Positions 20,894 through 33,386 of a stretch of 64,000 nt of DNA are shown here, one piece after another. The position numbers were made by a program, and so were the translations under genes. Position 1 is the first letter of the stretch. Each line of letters begins with the position of its first letter. The notes below the pieces were generated by a model, which saw nothing but the letters and a program-made list of their open reading frames with translations, had not been told where the DNA came from and did not search any database. This DNA is from Thuidium tamariscinum (lineage: Eukaryota; Streptophyta; Bryopsida; Hypnales; Thuidiaceae), in contig OX344749.2 of the NCBI GenBank assembly GCA_947034885.2, positions 20,227,501 to 20,291,500 on the forward strand, given 5' to 3'.

Positions 20894-21555
20894 TGAAATT
20901 GAAGGTGCACTAGAAGAGTGGATGGTGACATGCTACCAAGCTACAATAGATCAAGTTGTGAAACTTAAGGCATATTTGTACAAAGACTTCCTCTTAGAGC
21001 TTATGGAGCCTTTAATCAATCACTTTTAGTCTAAATTATGTTCAAATCATATGAACTTAGTTTACAAAGTTCATTGTAAATCTATATTGTATTTATGGGG
21101 TTGTTTATGGTTTTTAATTTAAACCTTATTAGATTCTTATGCAATTATAGAAGGTTGCAAAAACATTAGGAAAAATCTAAACCTTGTAGAAGGCCATGAG
21201 ACTACTGTCATAGTAGTGCAATTTTCTTTTTAAAGTTTTAAAATAGAAATGATGTTGCACTACCAGTGCTACATTACAATTTCAATTTCTAAGATTTTAT
21301 TTTATTTATTTTTAAAATTATTTTCCCCAAATACTAATTGCTACAAACTTCTTGTAAGTTGTAACTACTATATCACGTTCTATCATCTAATAATACTTCA
21401 AAAATTAGTTCTAAGGAGTCTTTAGAGCACTCCGATATAATTCTAATTAATTCTCCGTGGTTATAAGGAATTGTATCAATCCTTCTATGAACACTCTTTT
21501 TAGCTATTTTTTAAACATAATAACCCTAAAAATGAGCAATAAGTGAAAAAAAAAA
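20894..21555. other. intergenic AT-rich sequence
   Basis: No features recognised. A short patch at 20900-21000 has more balanced composition but no supported gene. Confidence 0.3.
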
Positions 21556-21807
21556 CATTAGGAGAGATTTGAGGGCTCTAGGAGCCCGCGAGTTCCCACA
21601 GCCCGAAATCCTGTAATCTGCCATGGGAACGTAGTTCAACAGGGAATCCTACGTGGTTGAGCGACTGCCAAGTTATTAACTTTTTTTTTGGACTTTTTTT
21701 CATATTTCAGGACCAATTTTTTTCTTTTTTTTCTTTTTTAGACTAAAATTCCAGGATTTTATTCCTTGGTTTTTATTGACAAGTCTACTGCTAGTTTTCA
21801 CAGATTA

Positions 21808-22540
21808 GGGTGATTGCACGAAACACCTATACTATTTGTTGCGTTTTGCAATAGTACTCCTGACTTTTTCTAGAGTATTATTTAATTAGAAAAATAATTT
21901 TTAAAATTTTAAGAAAATATGACTTATGTATACACCTTTAAGACAAAGGTACCTACAAAAGGAATTGTATAGGAAAATTTTCTAAGTAGGAGAAGTGGAA
22001 AAGTGCCAAACCTCAAGAAAATACATACCTTCATGTTTTAATTAGGTAAAAATATTAAAAATAAGTAAATACAAAAAATAAAAAGTGGCCATTTGCAACA
22101 ACTTTATGGAGATGGTCATTCACCAAAGAACCTACCAAAATAATATTTTATATGTTTCAAAATACAAGTAGAATGAAGCTCTCTTTGTAGACCTCCACAT
22201 GACATAAAATTAATTATTTTTGAAAATCCTTTTGTGCAAAGCTAGAAGTCTATTAGAAGACCATCTCATCCAAATTTCATCTCAAAATCATTAAAAAAAG
22301 GTATTCCATAGTACTAAAACCCTCCAAATTGTCACATGTGACATTCAATCACTAGTACTATATTTATATCAAACCATTTTTGTAAATTATCAAAAATTCA
22401 TGTAAGCTACATGATAGTTATGAGTAACTTTTCTAGAAATCTTGAGTCATTTGGAGCAAAAATGCAAAAGTTATGGTCAAAAAACAAATTAGCATGAGAC
22501 GTGTGACGGAAAATAGTACAAGTGTTTCATGCAATTGCCC
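21808..22540. mobile_element. 4-bp-TSD DNA element (family S) copy 3
   Basis: 733 bp, the same length as copy 2. Ends GGGTGATTGCACGAAACAC and, inverted, GGGCAATTGCATGAAACAC; flanks ATTA at 21804-21807 and 22541-22544. It contains TTAA at 22291-22294, the empty counterpart of the piggyBac site in copy 1; downstream TAGTACTAAAACCC matches CAGTACTAAAAACCCC to the right of the piggyBac element. Confidence 0.78.
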
Positions 22541-22544
22541 ATTA

Positions 22545-23980
22545 TGATAAACAAAACACACATATATTTCTTTTAGAATAAATGTGTCCCTGTTGTAAAC
22601 TCATGATTAAATATGGGACGAAGTATCTTGGTTAAACACCTTGATATTCAAATGAGTACTTATATAATCAAGCCATATTGATATATCAACAGGCTGATTG
22701 ATGACAATCTTTTCAGGTATCCTCAATACACTGAGACTCATAATTCAAAAATAGCCTCCAAACTTCTCTCTACATAATATAACTTGACAGTACTTGGAAG
22801 CTCGAGCCTTAACGCTGGTGGCTTTGCATGCTAAACGACGGGTGGTAAGAGCCGTTGGATTCACTGCGCCTGTAATAGGGATCATGGCTCTCCTAGAAAA
22901 CAGATGGTGACCAACTGGGCTTACAAGTCTCAGGGCTCCAGACTGTTTCTTTCTCAGGAGAAACTTTGGGTTTAGGCGTGCGATTTTTTTTTGTATTGTT
23001 GAGTTAATTCACACAAGAAAAAATTCAAGCTGATCTTTAGTGAAGTGGTGTAAGTGGGAAACAAGAACTGGATTGCAACTATGGTGCTTGGGTCTCAAAT
23101 TAGCGGCCAACAGGTGTTACAATAGTCAAGTATTGGACTATCTTTGATGTTCTTTGAACAATTTGTGAATTGTTTTTTGAAGCTTGATTGAAGTTTTTTC
23201 TCTGGTGATTATACAATAATAAGTAGTGGTAACTTGTAGACACTTCATACGCGTCAAATGGCAAACTAATTGTTGGCTGGTTGGCATGGGTACAAGTGAG
23301 GGTTACCACCTTTGGAGGATTTTTTTCAAAAAATCTCAAAATTTTTTACGGGCAGATGAAGAATGCATTTCCTTGCAAAGGAGACTTTGTGCACATTAGC
23401 ACTTATGATCTTTGCAATATCTTTCTAGGCTTGATATGTTTGTTAATTCATGCTCTTGGTCAAAGGAATGAGCAGTTGTAGCCTCACAAAGCTTCCACAG
23501 ATGAAGGAAACATCACAGATAAGCAGTTTGAATTGTCAAGCTTTAGGCTAATCTTTCTCTGGCTTAAGGTTTCATTTTGATGCCCTATAAAAATCAGATG
23601 GTGGATACTATTATACCCCATTTTTTTTGTCGATTGGAGGTGATAATTTTAGTCAGACTATAGTGATGAATCCTTGGGCTTCAAAACTCGGTCTAAAATA
23701 CACAATCGGTTCATGGCTTGCATAGAACAAAAATGTGGAAAGGATCAGACTCAGTCAATCTGTAGCCTTGTAACTTGAACCATACAGTAGTAAATTACTA
23801 CCAAGATAAGAGATCGATCATAAGGTAGTCTCATACTACTTTGTAAGATAACTTTGGGATAGATACATCATTTTTGATCAAAATTTGATGTGGATATTAA
23901 TTTCAAAATTGATTCTCAATAACTAGAAATGAGTAGGAATTTTGAAAAGGAACAGATTCTACTCTGAATATAGGGAAGTA
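22545..23980. other. unexplained insert inside a CATTAG MITE
   Basis: About 1.4 kb with more mixed base composition than its surroundings, including GCATGCTAAACGACGGGTGG near 22830 and a short plus-strand frame at 23281-23481 (66 codons, no recognised family). No terminal repeats resolved. It could be captured host sequence, a remnant of a larger autonomous relative of the MITE, or another insertion. Confidence 0.35.
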
Positions 23981-24095
23981 TTGAAAAAACATTTTTTTTG
24001 AGAAATTCTGGCCCGACAGCGGCTAGCCGTTCCCAAGACCAGTTTCGGGAACAGTCCTGAAACGGACCGTTGGAGCCCTCAAATCCCTCCTAATG

Positions 24096-27000
24096 TCCAA
24101 GTATGGGTGACAACTACGAGACTTACAACCTGCAGTTTTCTAAATGCCCAAAAAACATCTAATGAATCATCTCTATATTTGCAATAGTATGGATTAGCTA
24201 GGGCTCTCCAAATTATTAGGGTAGGGTCTTCTAGCTATTGTCATTGATTGTAGAATATCCCCCGTGGTTTAAGTAAGGCCAAGCTTTCTCTTGGCCAAAG
24301 CCTCCCCACTTGGCTTACACCCACTAGGAGGCTCCTCACAAGGACCCCGCAAAGACTCTAAGTGAAAAGCCAGGTCATACAAGGCCAAACATGCCATTCC
24401 AACCTCTTAGTCTAATTTGTATATTTTGTAATTTAAAGCTTATTTTCTGTAATTTGATGTGAAAGGGAAACTATACTATAGAGAAAATAGAATAGAATAA
24501 GAAGGAAAAGATAGAAGAGAGAATAGAGTAGAATAACTTTAAAACTTGACTTCTCTCAAAACTTCAATTTTCACAAATTCAACTAAAAGAAGTATATGAT
24601 AGAATTTAGATACTCTCATAAGCTCTCAACTTCTTCAAACTCCAAAAGATAAAACTTCCAAGAATAGGTGAGAAGAATAAAGAACATACTTGGGATTTGA
24701 AAGGAAGATTAAGAAGTTGATAGAATAAGTAGAATTCTCAAGAAATAATTACAACCATTAAAATTTAGGCAAGATAATAATTGACTTGGAGAAGTATTAG
24801 GTTGTCAAAAGTCAATTATTATTTTGAAACAATATTCAAGGTCAACCTTTTAATTACAATAATAGAATTAGAATAGTATAGAAGGAAAAGAAATAGAATA
24901 GTGGAAGTCAAATACAACTTCAAACTTGTATTAAAACTTCATTTCAAGTAATGAGAAAAAACTCTCAAATTATTCAACTATAGCAAATGCTTTAATATGA
25001 GAATGCATCATTAACAACCTTCAAAGTGATGTCCTTCTTGAAGTATGTTGTTAATTACTCTACTTTTGATTTTCAAAGTTAACCATTCAAAACTATCAAC
25101 TAAATTTCAAGTTCAAGTTAGAGTATTTATGTTAGTTTTCTTCCAAGATTTAAGTTTAGAATCTTGTAGATTAGGTTTTAAGGTTTTCAAAACCATCTCA
25201 AACTTAAAAAATAGACTTAAAATAAAGAAGATATGAGTAGATGAAGTTTAAAGCTAAAATCAAATGAAAACTAGTTAGAGTTACAACTTTGGAATAACTT
25301 AAAAGAATTGGAAAGAAGCCATCAATTAGAATTCATAAGTGGAAAAAAAAGTTGATTCCAAGTTATAATTTAGAAGAAATAAGTGGATGAAGTTTGATAA
25401 ACCAATTACTTGTTAAACTTCATCCATGAATAATCCCTAGAAGGACAGTCCAAATCATATGTGTCTTAGAAATTTAGAAAGTTAGAATTAGTATTTACAA
25501 GATTAAAACCTGAAATTGCTAAAAATAGCAAGTTAACAAAAGTTGTCCCGAGACTTAATAATCAAGAAGTTTTAATCATGAACTTAGACAATAGATTGAA
25601 GAAGAAAGTTAGCACTATAAACTAATTAAACAAGTTAAATAGAATTAATAGATACCTTACACTTAAAAAAAGACTAAAAAACAAAGATAAATTAGAAGGA
25701 TGAAGTTTTAAGATAAGTTTAGATGAAAATTTAGAGAAAGTAATCTAGTGAGTCTAAACTTAAAGATTAGATAGAAATCCATATCCTAATCATACTTATA
25801 AAGTTTCAAGTCATTTTGAAATGGTAAAGTTGTAGATGAAGTTCAATGAAATAAGTAGCATTGTAGTAATCAAACTTCATCCGTCCATAACAATGTGAAT
25901 AGAAAGGTTGGATAGAAATAAATATAATATTCTTAGAAAGGGCAAAGAATTTTCTACAAGTTCTTAATTTTAGTCTGAAACATCTTGTATAAAAAACCAC
26001 AATAGCTTAGATAATTTGGTCATTTACCTTACTATTAGCATTTAAAGTTGTAATTTGCATTGTTTTTGTGTATTTGAATACCCTTAGGCAATATAAAAAG
26101 ATTCATTTCTTAGAAAGCACAATAGACCAACACCTAGGCGCTATCATGCTGCAAATGCAGATACTATGTAAAAAAATGTACATCTATATACTTTAAGTAG
26201 ATTTTGACATTTGTAACATAATAAATAAGATAACGTCATTTGAGATGGCTTTAGCTGTGAAATTGCATTTGAAGGATGTTTTGAAGGTTTAAACGATGAG
26301 CAGTATTATGGTATGGTGAGGCTTATCGAAGGGAGTCATGGTCACGAACGATGGTTAAAGGGGCCAGTCAACCCTTTAACTTAGGTGAATCATGCCAATT
26401 ATGTTGATGCTACTATCAAACGTATCTTCAAGTTTTTGCAAATGGAATGATTTTGATTAGACTTCTAATTTTTTTAATCTCTAATAGATGTATGTTGAGT
26501 TTTAGTTCTTCATTCCATACTTGGAGTGATTTCTTATAATAAATTTTGTGTTTGTGAAATAGATGGAGGGAAATAATCAAATGGTTTGCCTTCTAGGTGA
26601 ACTTGAAGTGAATTTCTTTCAAAGATAAAGATAAAGAGATAGTTGTAGGACTAAAGAAGTGCTCAATTATTATTAAAGAAGTTTGAGGAGTGAGTTAGAG
26701 TCTGATCCCACTTGTTTGTGTCGTTAAAGTGAAGATAAGGTGGAGAGAAAGGTGGTTATTATTCATCTTTTCTCTTGTTGTGAGTTTAGGAGGACCCGAA
26801 TGTTTGAGGATCTATTGTGTTGTGCGTTTGAAGAAGTTTGAACTGAAAATTGAAGGACTTGTATATCATGGTGTTTAGTTTCTAAATTGATCTCACTTGC
26901 TTGATTTGGAGTTGTGAGCTGAGAATTGTGCTTGTTTGAGTGGAAGGTCTGTTGCCTTTCATGAGGGAGGGCTGAGACTTCGACCGATTATAGAAGACGG

Positions 27001-27681
27001 ACAGTTTTTTGGTTTGCAATGAAATTTTGAGGAAGTGTAGAAAATTGAATTAGCTTTTTAGGAAGATATCACTCATTCTATTTAGAACTTGTATGAGTAA
27101 GTTGTGAGTGTAAAAGTAAAGGAGGGTTTGTTGCCTTTTTTTTTTAAGGCCGAAATTTTGGATGGCCATAGAAATTGGACAGAGTGTTAGAATCACTTGA
27201 AATTTGGAGGAGAAGTACAAGTTTGTGTTAACTTTCCAAAAAGCTATCACTTAATTCTTTTGGATTTGTAAAGTAACGGTGGAACTCTCCCAAAGTTCAG
27301 CTTGAGAATTAGAGTTGCGGTTGGAAGAGTTTTGAAGATTTGTGTGTTTGTGTGTGCGGCTTGTAGCTTTGTAATCTTTGTTGTTACGGGCGGCTCAAGT
27401 AAAACCAACACTAGCCTCATTTTGTATCGTATGCGAGGAAGTGGGGTTAATTGCTCACATGGTCGAATCTAGGTGACGAAGTGGGGTTAATGGTCCACAT
27501 GATTGAGACTTGCTTGTTCTCACAATGAAACTTGTTTCTTATAACTGGTCACCGGGAGTTTGAAAGTTTAAGAGCCAATTTTTCAGACGGCTCAGCTTGT
27601 CGTTTGGCTGTCCCATTTCACCCATCCGAGGACTTGTTTCTTATCACACCCTTACCCTTGGCCCTTTAGAAACCACCGATG
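24096..27681. other. gene-free stretch, purine-rich from 24450 to 25800
   Basis: Plus strand very rich in A and G with GAATAGAA/AAGGAAAAG-like words, then mixed sequence. A near-duplicate, GAAGTGGGGTTAATTGCTCACATGG and its variant, occurs at 27438 and 27478. No gene supported. It may be the interior of a decayed retroelement. Confidence 0.3.
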
Positions 27682-27686
27682 ATAGG

Positions 27687-29702
27687 TGTAGAATAAAGAT
27701 TTTAGTTTTTAAGTTAATTTTTAATTTTTATTAGAAAAGTATGTAGAAAGTAGTCAAAAAAGTAGAAAAATAGCTTAAAAGGAGGCTAAAAACACTATAG
27801 AGCAGAAAGTAGCTGAAAGTAATCTAAAAAGCAGTTTCCAAACTTTATATAGTGTAAATAGGGCTAATTTAGGACAGATCCAAATTTAATTTAAAATTTA
27901 AAATTTTAAAAAAAAAAGAATGAATGGAATATGACTTGGGTTACACCTTTTCAACGAGGTGTAACTGGTCGCCACCTCCGATACAAAGACCTTTTTTTTA
28001 TTTTGAAAATTCATTTGATGATTTTTGTTCAACACTCACTTGTATGTTTTTCGAGATCTAATATATATCTATTTTCTATAATTGGTGTTTTTAGAGTGAA
28101 AATTGTGCATTGGTGTTTTGTTTGTGAGTTTTTCAGACAATTTGGAATGTTATGAGTAACTTATGAATGTGGAATTGGGAAGTGAGTGTGATTGCAAAAT
28201 GCGTGCACTGATCGTGAAGAATCAAAATGGGGAGAAGCCGTAGCCAACATACGCCCTATTCTCTATAAAATTTTTACAATTTCGAAAATTTTCCCAATTG
28301 CAATCAATTAAGAGGTTGGAGAGGAGTATGACAATTGTGTGACAATCAATTCGCTGCGAATTCCAAAGATTGGAGAGAAGAACTAAAAGAAAGCCAAAAA
28401 AATTGAGGAAGTCCGCAGCAGTTATTGTTGATTGAGCTTGCGCCCTCAATTCTCCAAATTTCCTAAAATTTCTGAGCGATTATGTGCGTTCATGGATGGA
28501 AGTGGTTGGGTGAGATAGATGCGACTAAAATTTTTGAAGATTGAAACCTAATCGAAGTGCACAGTGAAAAAGTTCAACGTCAGAGGTTCGCAGACAGAGG
28601 CGGGTGGAGGCGCGGCCTCGCGGACAAGCGTAGAGCTCTAGCGGATTGAACGAGCAGGTCAACGGGACCTACTATCGCACGGCTTTAGGTCGCAGCGCGC
28701 GCTTATAGGCCTCCTTACCCACGGTTATAGGATTGTAGCTCATGGTCATTGGGCTGTGAGTAACTATAGGTCCCCTAGCCTATCAAATAAATTTTATAAC
28801 ATTAAAGTTGAAATTTTGGATTCAAAATTTGGATGATTTGACCTAATTGTTTGACCAAAAATAAAATAAATAAAGGTTTAGATTTTTCAAATGGCCCTTG
28901 GGCTGTGCCTCTAGTTTGGGACTAGGTCCTAGGGTTGTGAGCGGCTATAAGTCCCACAACTTCTAAAATAAATTTTGTAATTTAGATTTTGGGTTTTAGA
29001 ATTGGACAAAATTTGTAGAATTAGTTTCCTTTATGTTTGAAAAATATTTGTGTATGTTTTAGGAACGTCTTACCCCGTGATTTTGGACTTGTTGCCCTAA
29101 GACTTGTGGCCCAATCTTAGAAGAAAGGAGAAAGCTCAAAGACAAGGAATTTGGTATTTTGTCCTAAACATTTCATACTTTACATACTAGACGTGTTGCC
29201 TACTGAGACTGCTATGTGTAGTCATTTTGCACATAGATTCGAAAAGCTCATAAGGAGCAATTACTAGCCCTGTTGCTCCAACACATAAAAATGTATTAAT
29301 TAATGAATTATTTGTATACTTTAAAAGTATTATCTTGTATATATATGATTAGGTCATAGGCTGCATCCATGTATAAGATGTGTTGCCCAACCTGATGTGT
29401 TGCCCACCCTAGAATACTATATAGAACTAAGACTCTTAGAACATTGTGTCTGCATTAGTGGTAATGGACTGTCCACCAAATTGAGAGAATCTGAGAATAA
29501 GGATGGGGAAAGAAAGAGAAAAAGAACAAAAATTTGTTTCCAGGTATGTTGTTTGAAATTAGTTTACATATTACTTACATCTACTTGAAAAAGTGACATT
29601 TGACACATATACGATAGACTATGTTGGCTTATCCTTGGATGAACCCCTATACTAAAGGTGCTTTGTGGAAAAAGTAAAGTTTAAGTGAAAAAGTGCACCA
29701 CA
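27687..29702 (+). mobile_element. solo LTR (family R) copy 1, 2.0 kb
   Basis: Begins TGTAGAATAAAG and ends ACCACA, with ATAGG on both sides (27682-27686, 29703-29707), as expected for an LTR with a 5-bp duplication. It aligns along most of its length with 31267-33386. A TATA-like ACTATATAGAAC near 29413 sits about 290 bases before the end, suggesting U3 then R-U5. No internal coding part of an element is attached. An old, non-coding fossil. Confidence 0.65.
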
Positions 29703-29707
29703 ATAGG

Positions 29708-31128
29708 CCAACGGAAGACTAAATGAAGATTCAAGTGAAGAATCAAGCAAAGATTTGAGTTTCAAGACAATCTTGTTGATACTCAACAACTTGCAGCCAG
29801 ACCCCTCGTGTGTTCCTTAAGCGCGCTCCTCCCAATCCGATAGCGTTCAATTAATTATAAAATCTAAAATGTTAAGAACTTGGTTGTGCTCGGATTTTTT
29901 TACCAAGGGTGAATAAATAAACACTCACAATCCACATTTAAGAAAAATTCTCTTTTCAAATTTAAAAATTATTCTTAGAAAAACGCCACACAATTTGACC
30001 AATTGAAGATAGGACAAAGCTTAATAAAGTACAAAGAGAAAATACACTCTCCCTTTGAAATAAAACACTCTATTTCACTACTTGAGCTTCAAAAACCCTA
30101 ATTAGATATTTACTCTAATGCTAAAATTTATGAATCCTAACATTATCTTAGCAGCCTAACTATATTTAAATTATATTATATAACAATCTCACCTGGATTA
30201 TAGATTAAGTTGGTTTTAGTAGCCTTCATAGACTCTACAACACATCATGAATTCAAACCAACCTTTGAAAACATACACCTAATTGAACTTATATATACAA
30301 ATTCAAGTAAATGAAGAAAGAAAAAATTATCCAACCAATGTGCAATACTCTCAACTCAATATATTTTTTGAAATGCACTAGATTTGACAATACTCACTTT
30401 GATTTTCGATTGCATCTTCCCTCCTAATTTGGAAATTCTCTCAAGCTATTACTTCAAGAAGCTAGTTTGTTTGTCATTCTATTACGTTGTGGTTACGACT
30501 CTAATTTTGATTTGAAGTTCCATCTTCATCCACCATTCAAAAATTTATTTTATTTTAAATTTTATTTATTCAATTATTTTAATTTAATTAAGCATTCTTA
30601 ATTTTTTTAATTATTATTTTTTATAGTGAACTAAAATCTCATTTTTATTTTATCACATTTTTTTTGTATTTATAGTAATTCACTAATTCTATTTCCTATT
30701 TTTATTTTTATTTTGTATTCTTTTGGATAATACTCATTACTTTTGGAAATGACTACCTTCTTTAATAGAATATGTTTGTCTTGCCATTGAATAAATAGAA
30801 TTTAAGCTTATAGCCTTTTATTCTACTTGGAAGAAATTTATCGTCAAAGTTATTAAGCTCTTAAAGTCAATGACATATTAGGTTTTATATCAACTACTTT
30901 ATATACACCTAACCAATAAACTTTTAAATGTTCTAAAACCTTAAAAAATCAATTGTCATAAAGTAACACTAAGCTTCCTTCTTTGAATTCTTTAATTCTT
31001 AATTTACTATTGTAGTATGATTTTATCCTATTTGAGGTAATTAAGGTATTAGGATAAGCTTCACTTCATTTTTCATATAAGGTTTCTAAATTGCCTTATT
31101 TTACTTTCAACCTCTCTTTATTCCCAAA
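29708..31128. other. AT-rich sequence between the two solo LTRs
   Basis: No coding or element structure recognised; long T-rich runs at 30540-30720. Confidence 0.3.
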
Positions 31129-31261
31129 CCTATTTTCTATTGCTACTTTAAAACTTCTATGTTCAATACTTCAATTTCTATTAGCAAAATGACTTCATGG
31201 CTACAAATTGATTAGGAAACATTAAAATTTGTAGTGCTCATATATGTTGTAAGATATGTCC
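31129..31261. repeat. left remnant of a 161-bp tandem array
   Basis: One incomplete unit beginning CCTATTTTCTATTGCTACTT, the same as units at 33387-34380. It is separated from the rest of the array by the solo LTR. Confidence 0.65.
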
Positions 31262-31266
31262 ATAGG

Positions 31267-33386
31267 TGTAGTATAATAAAATTTACTTTTTAGGTTATTT
31301 TTAACTTTTTTTTCAATAAAAATTATAGAAAAGTAATAGAAAAGTAAAAAAAAGTATTAGAAAAATAGTAGAAAAACACTTTAAAATAAAAAGTAGAAAA
31401 AAAAATAAAAATAAAAAAGTAATTTAAATTTTTATAGTGTGAATAGAGCAAAGGGATGAATGGGTACAAATTCAAATGAAAATTTTTAAAAATGGATGGA
31501 AGAGGTGTGAAGTGAATAAATGGGGCGCAAGCACCATCGTCCTGACTTGAAAACTACAAAAAATTGAAATTGTTTTTTCAGTGTTTTAGGATAGATTCAC
31601 TCGTTTTTGTGTGTAGTTTTCTCGCAATTGTAATTCAAATATTTTTTTGTAAATTGATGTGTGTAAATTGTGTAAATCTGTGTTTGTTGTGGGTGTTTGG
31701 CTTTGCAAATCTTGTGAATGGTTTTCTTATATTGCAGATTCTGTCAGACAATCAAATTTTGAATTCAAGTTTCAATGATGATTTCCAAAATTCAATTTTT
31801 TTAAAAACTAAACTAAACTCGGCACTGCGTGATCGGAGCACTTTAGAGGAGAAGGTGCACCATTGGTGTAGATTTTTGCTCAAGATCGGCAAGATTGGAA
31901 TCGGGGAGCCTGTTGCGAGAATTAATAAATTTGAGTTTGAGCAAATCGGTCAAGAAACAAGGACGATCTCCATTTGAGTTTTCTTTGGATCTGTGGTCAA
32001 ATTGTTGTCACTGAGGTGTCTGCATTCTGGATTTCTGTCTCCGGATTCAATCCGTCGATAAGATTTTTTTTCAATATTGGGATTTGAGTAGGAGGCTCTC
32101 GCTTGGCTTGTGTCGATAACGACGAGCATGTGGATGAATCTGTGCAGATTGAAGACAATTAATGAGAGATTGAGTGAGCAAGAATTGTAGGAAATTTCAG
32201 TAATTGCATCGAAAGCAGCCGAAATTGTAGCCCAGGAAGCAAGTGCAAAAGGCGCGATAGTCTACGGAGAGTTGCAGTTCCAGGCGCAGTGGAAGAAAAC
32301 AAAAATTGGAAATTGGAAGCTCCGATCGGCGTCACAGCAACGGCAATTCCTTCCGAAATCAAATTAGGGATTTGGAATCCTAAAACTGTTGTCTGACTTC
32401 GGTGAAGACTTGTTGCCCATGATCATAAGTACAGTCCACGAATATATGCACTTCTTTCCACGGTTATAGAACTGGTCATGCGTTCATTGGACTGTGAGTG
32501 ACTATAGGTCCCCTAATCTATAAAATAAATTTTATAACATTAAAATTGAAATTTTGGAATTAAATTTGTTTGATTTGACCTAATCATTTGACCAAAAATA
32601 AAACAAATAAAGGTTCAAATTTTTCGAATGGCCCTTAGGCAGTGTCCCTGGTTTGGGTCTAGGTCATAGAATTAGGAGTGACTATAAGTCCTACAACCTC
32701 TAAAAAAAAATTTATAATTGAGATTTTGGATTTAGAATTGGACGGAATTTGTGGAATTAGTATTCTTTGTGGTTGATAAATGTTTGTGTGGGTTCTAGGA
32801 ATATCTTACTCCGTGGTTTTAGACTTGTTGTCCTAAGACTTGTTGTCACAACCCTAAAGAAGGAGAAAGCTAAGGACTAGAATCTAGTATTAGTCCTAAA
32901 CACTTCATACTCCTGCACACTGGACCTATTGATCACTATAACAAACTCGTTTAGGCATTTTGCATATAGGTTCAAAAAACTCATGGAGAGCAATTACTAG
33001 ACATGTTGACCCTAATATAAAAAGAAATAAATAATGAATATCTTGTACCTTTTTAAAAATATTATCTTGTATATATAATTAAGTCATAGAGCATGCATAA
33101 ATATAAGACTTGTTGACCAACCTAACTTGTTGCCCAGAATTGTTGCCACTCCCTTAGAACACTATATAGGACTGGGACTTTATACATACATTGGTAATGG
33201 AGTGGCCAACAAATTTTACACAAAGAAATAAGAGTGGTATAATGCTATCCTAAAATTGTAAACCTAGATCTATTTATAACTGACCTTTAGTCACAAAACA
33301 TTAGACTGATTTAACCTTTCCCTAAAACGAAGAACCCCTATACTATTGTTTCATGGATTTTGTGAAATTGCAAAACCTAGTTTACA
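31267..33386 (+). mobile_element. solo LTR (family R) copy 2, 2.1 kb, inside a tandem array
   Basis: Begins TGTAGTATAATAAAA and ends CTAGTTTACA; flanked by ATAGG at 31262-31266 and 33387-33391. Array sequence (…CCATAGG and ATAGGTCACTCTT) resumes across the insertion. TATA-like ACTATATAGGAC lies near 33162. Divergence from copy 1 is roughly a fifth of positions by eye, so both are old. No coding sequence. Array units on both sides argue for a solo LTR rather than half of a pair with copy 1. Confidence 0.7.

Larger units (their letters stand above)
21556..24095 (+). mobile_element. CATTAG-family MITE split by a ~2.2-kb nested insertion
   Basis: Left end CATTAGGAGAGATTTGAGGG at 21556 and right end CCTCCTAATG at 24095 match the 283-bp element at 53513-53795. 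The left portion (to about 21735, ending near TTTCAGGACC) and right portion (from about 23985, GAGAAATTCTGGCC) together make roughly 290 bp. Between them lie an S-family element (21808-22540) and about 1.4 kb of unexplained, less AT-rich sequence (22541-23980). Confidence 0.65.

Noticed and set aside
22795-22960. Possible tRNA- or SINE-like sequence
   Set aside because: No A/B box spacing, cloverleaf or A-rich tail could be made out.
27438-27500. GTGGGGTTAAT repeats as further piggyBac ends
   Set aside because: The two copies are in the same orientation, 40 bases apart, without the TRAA.G continuation or an opposite end.
27687-33386. Treating the two family-R LTRs as the two ends of one element
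   Set aside because: Tandem-array units lie directly on both sides of the second LTR, and ATAGG flanks each LTR on both sides, which fits two solo insertions better.
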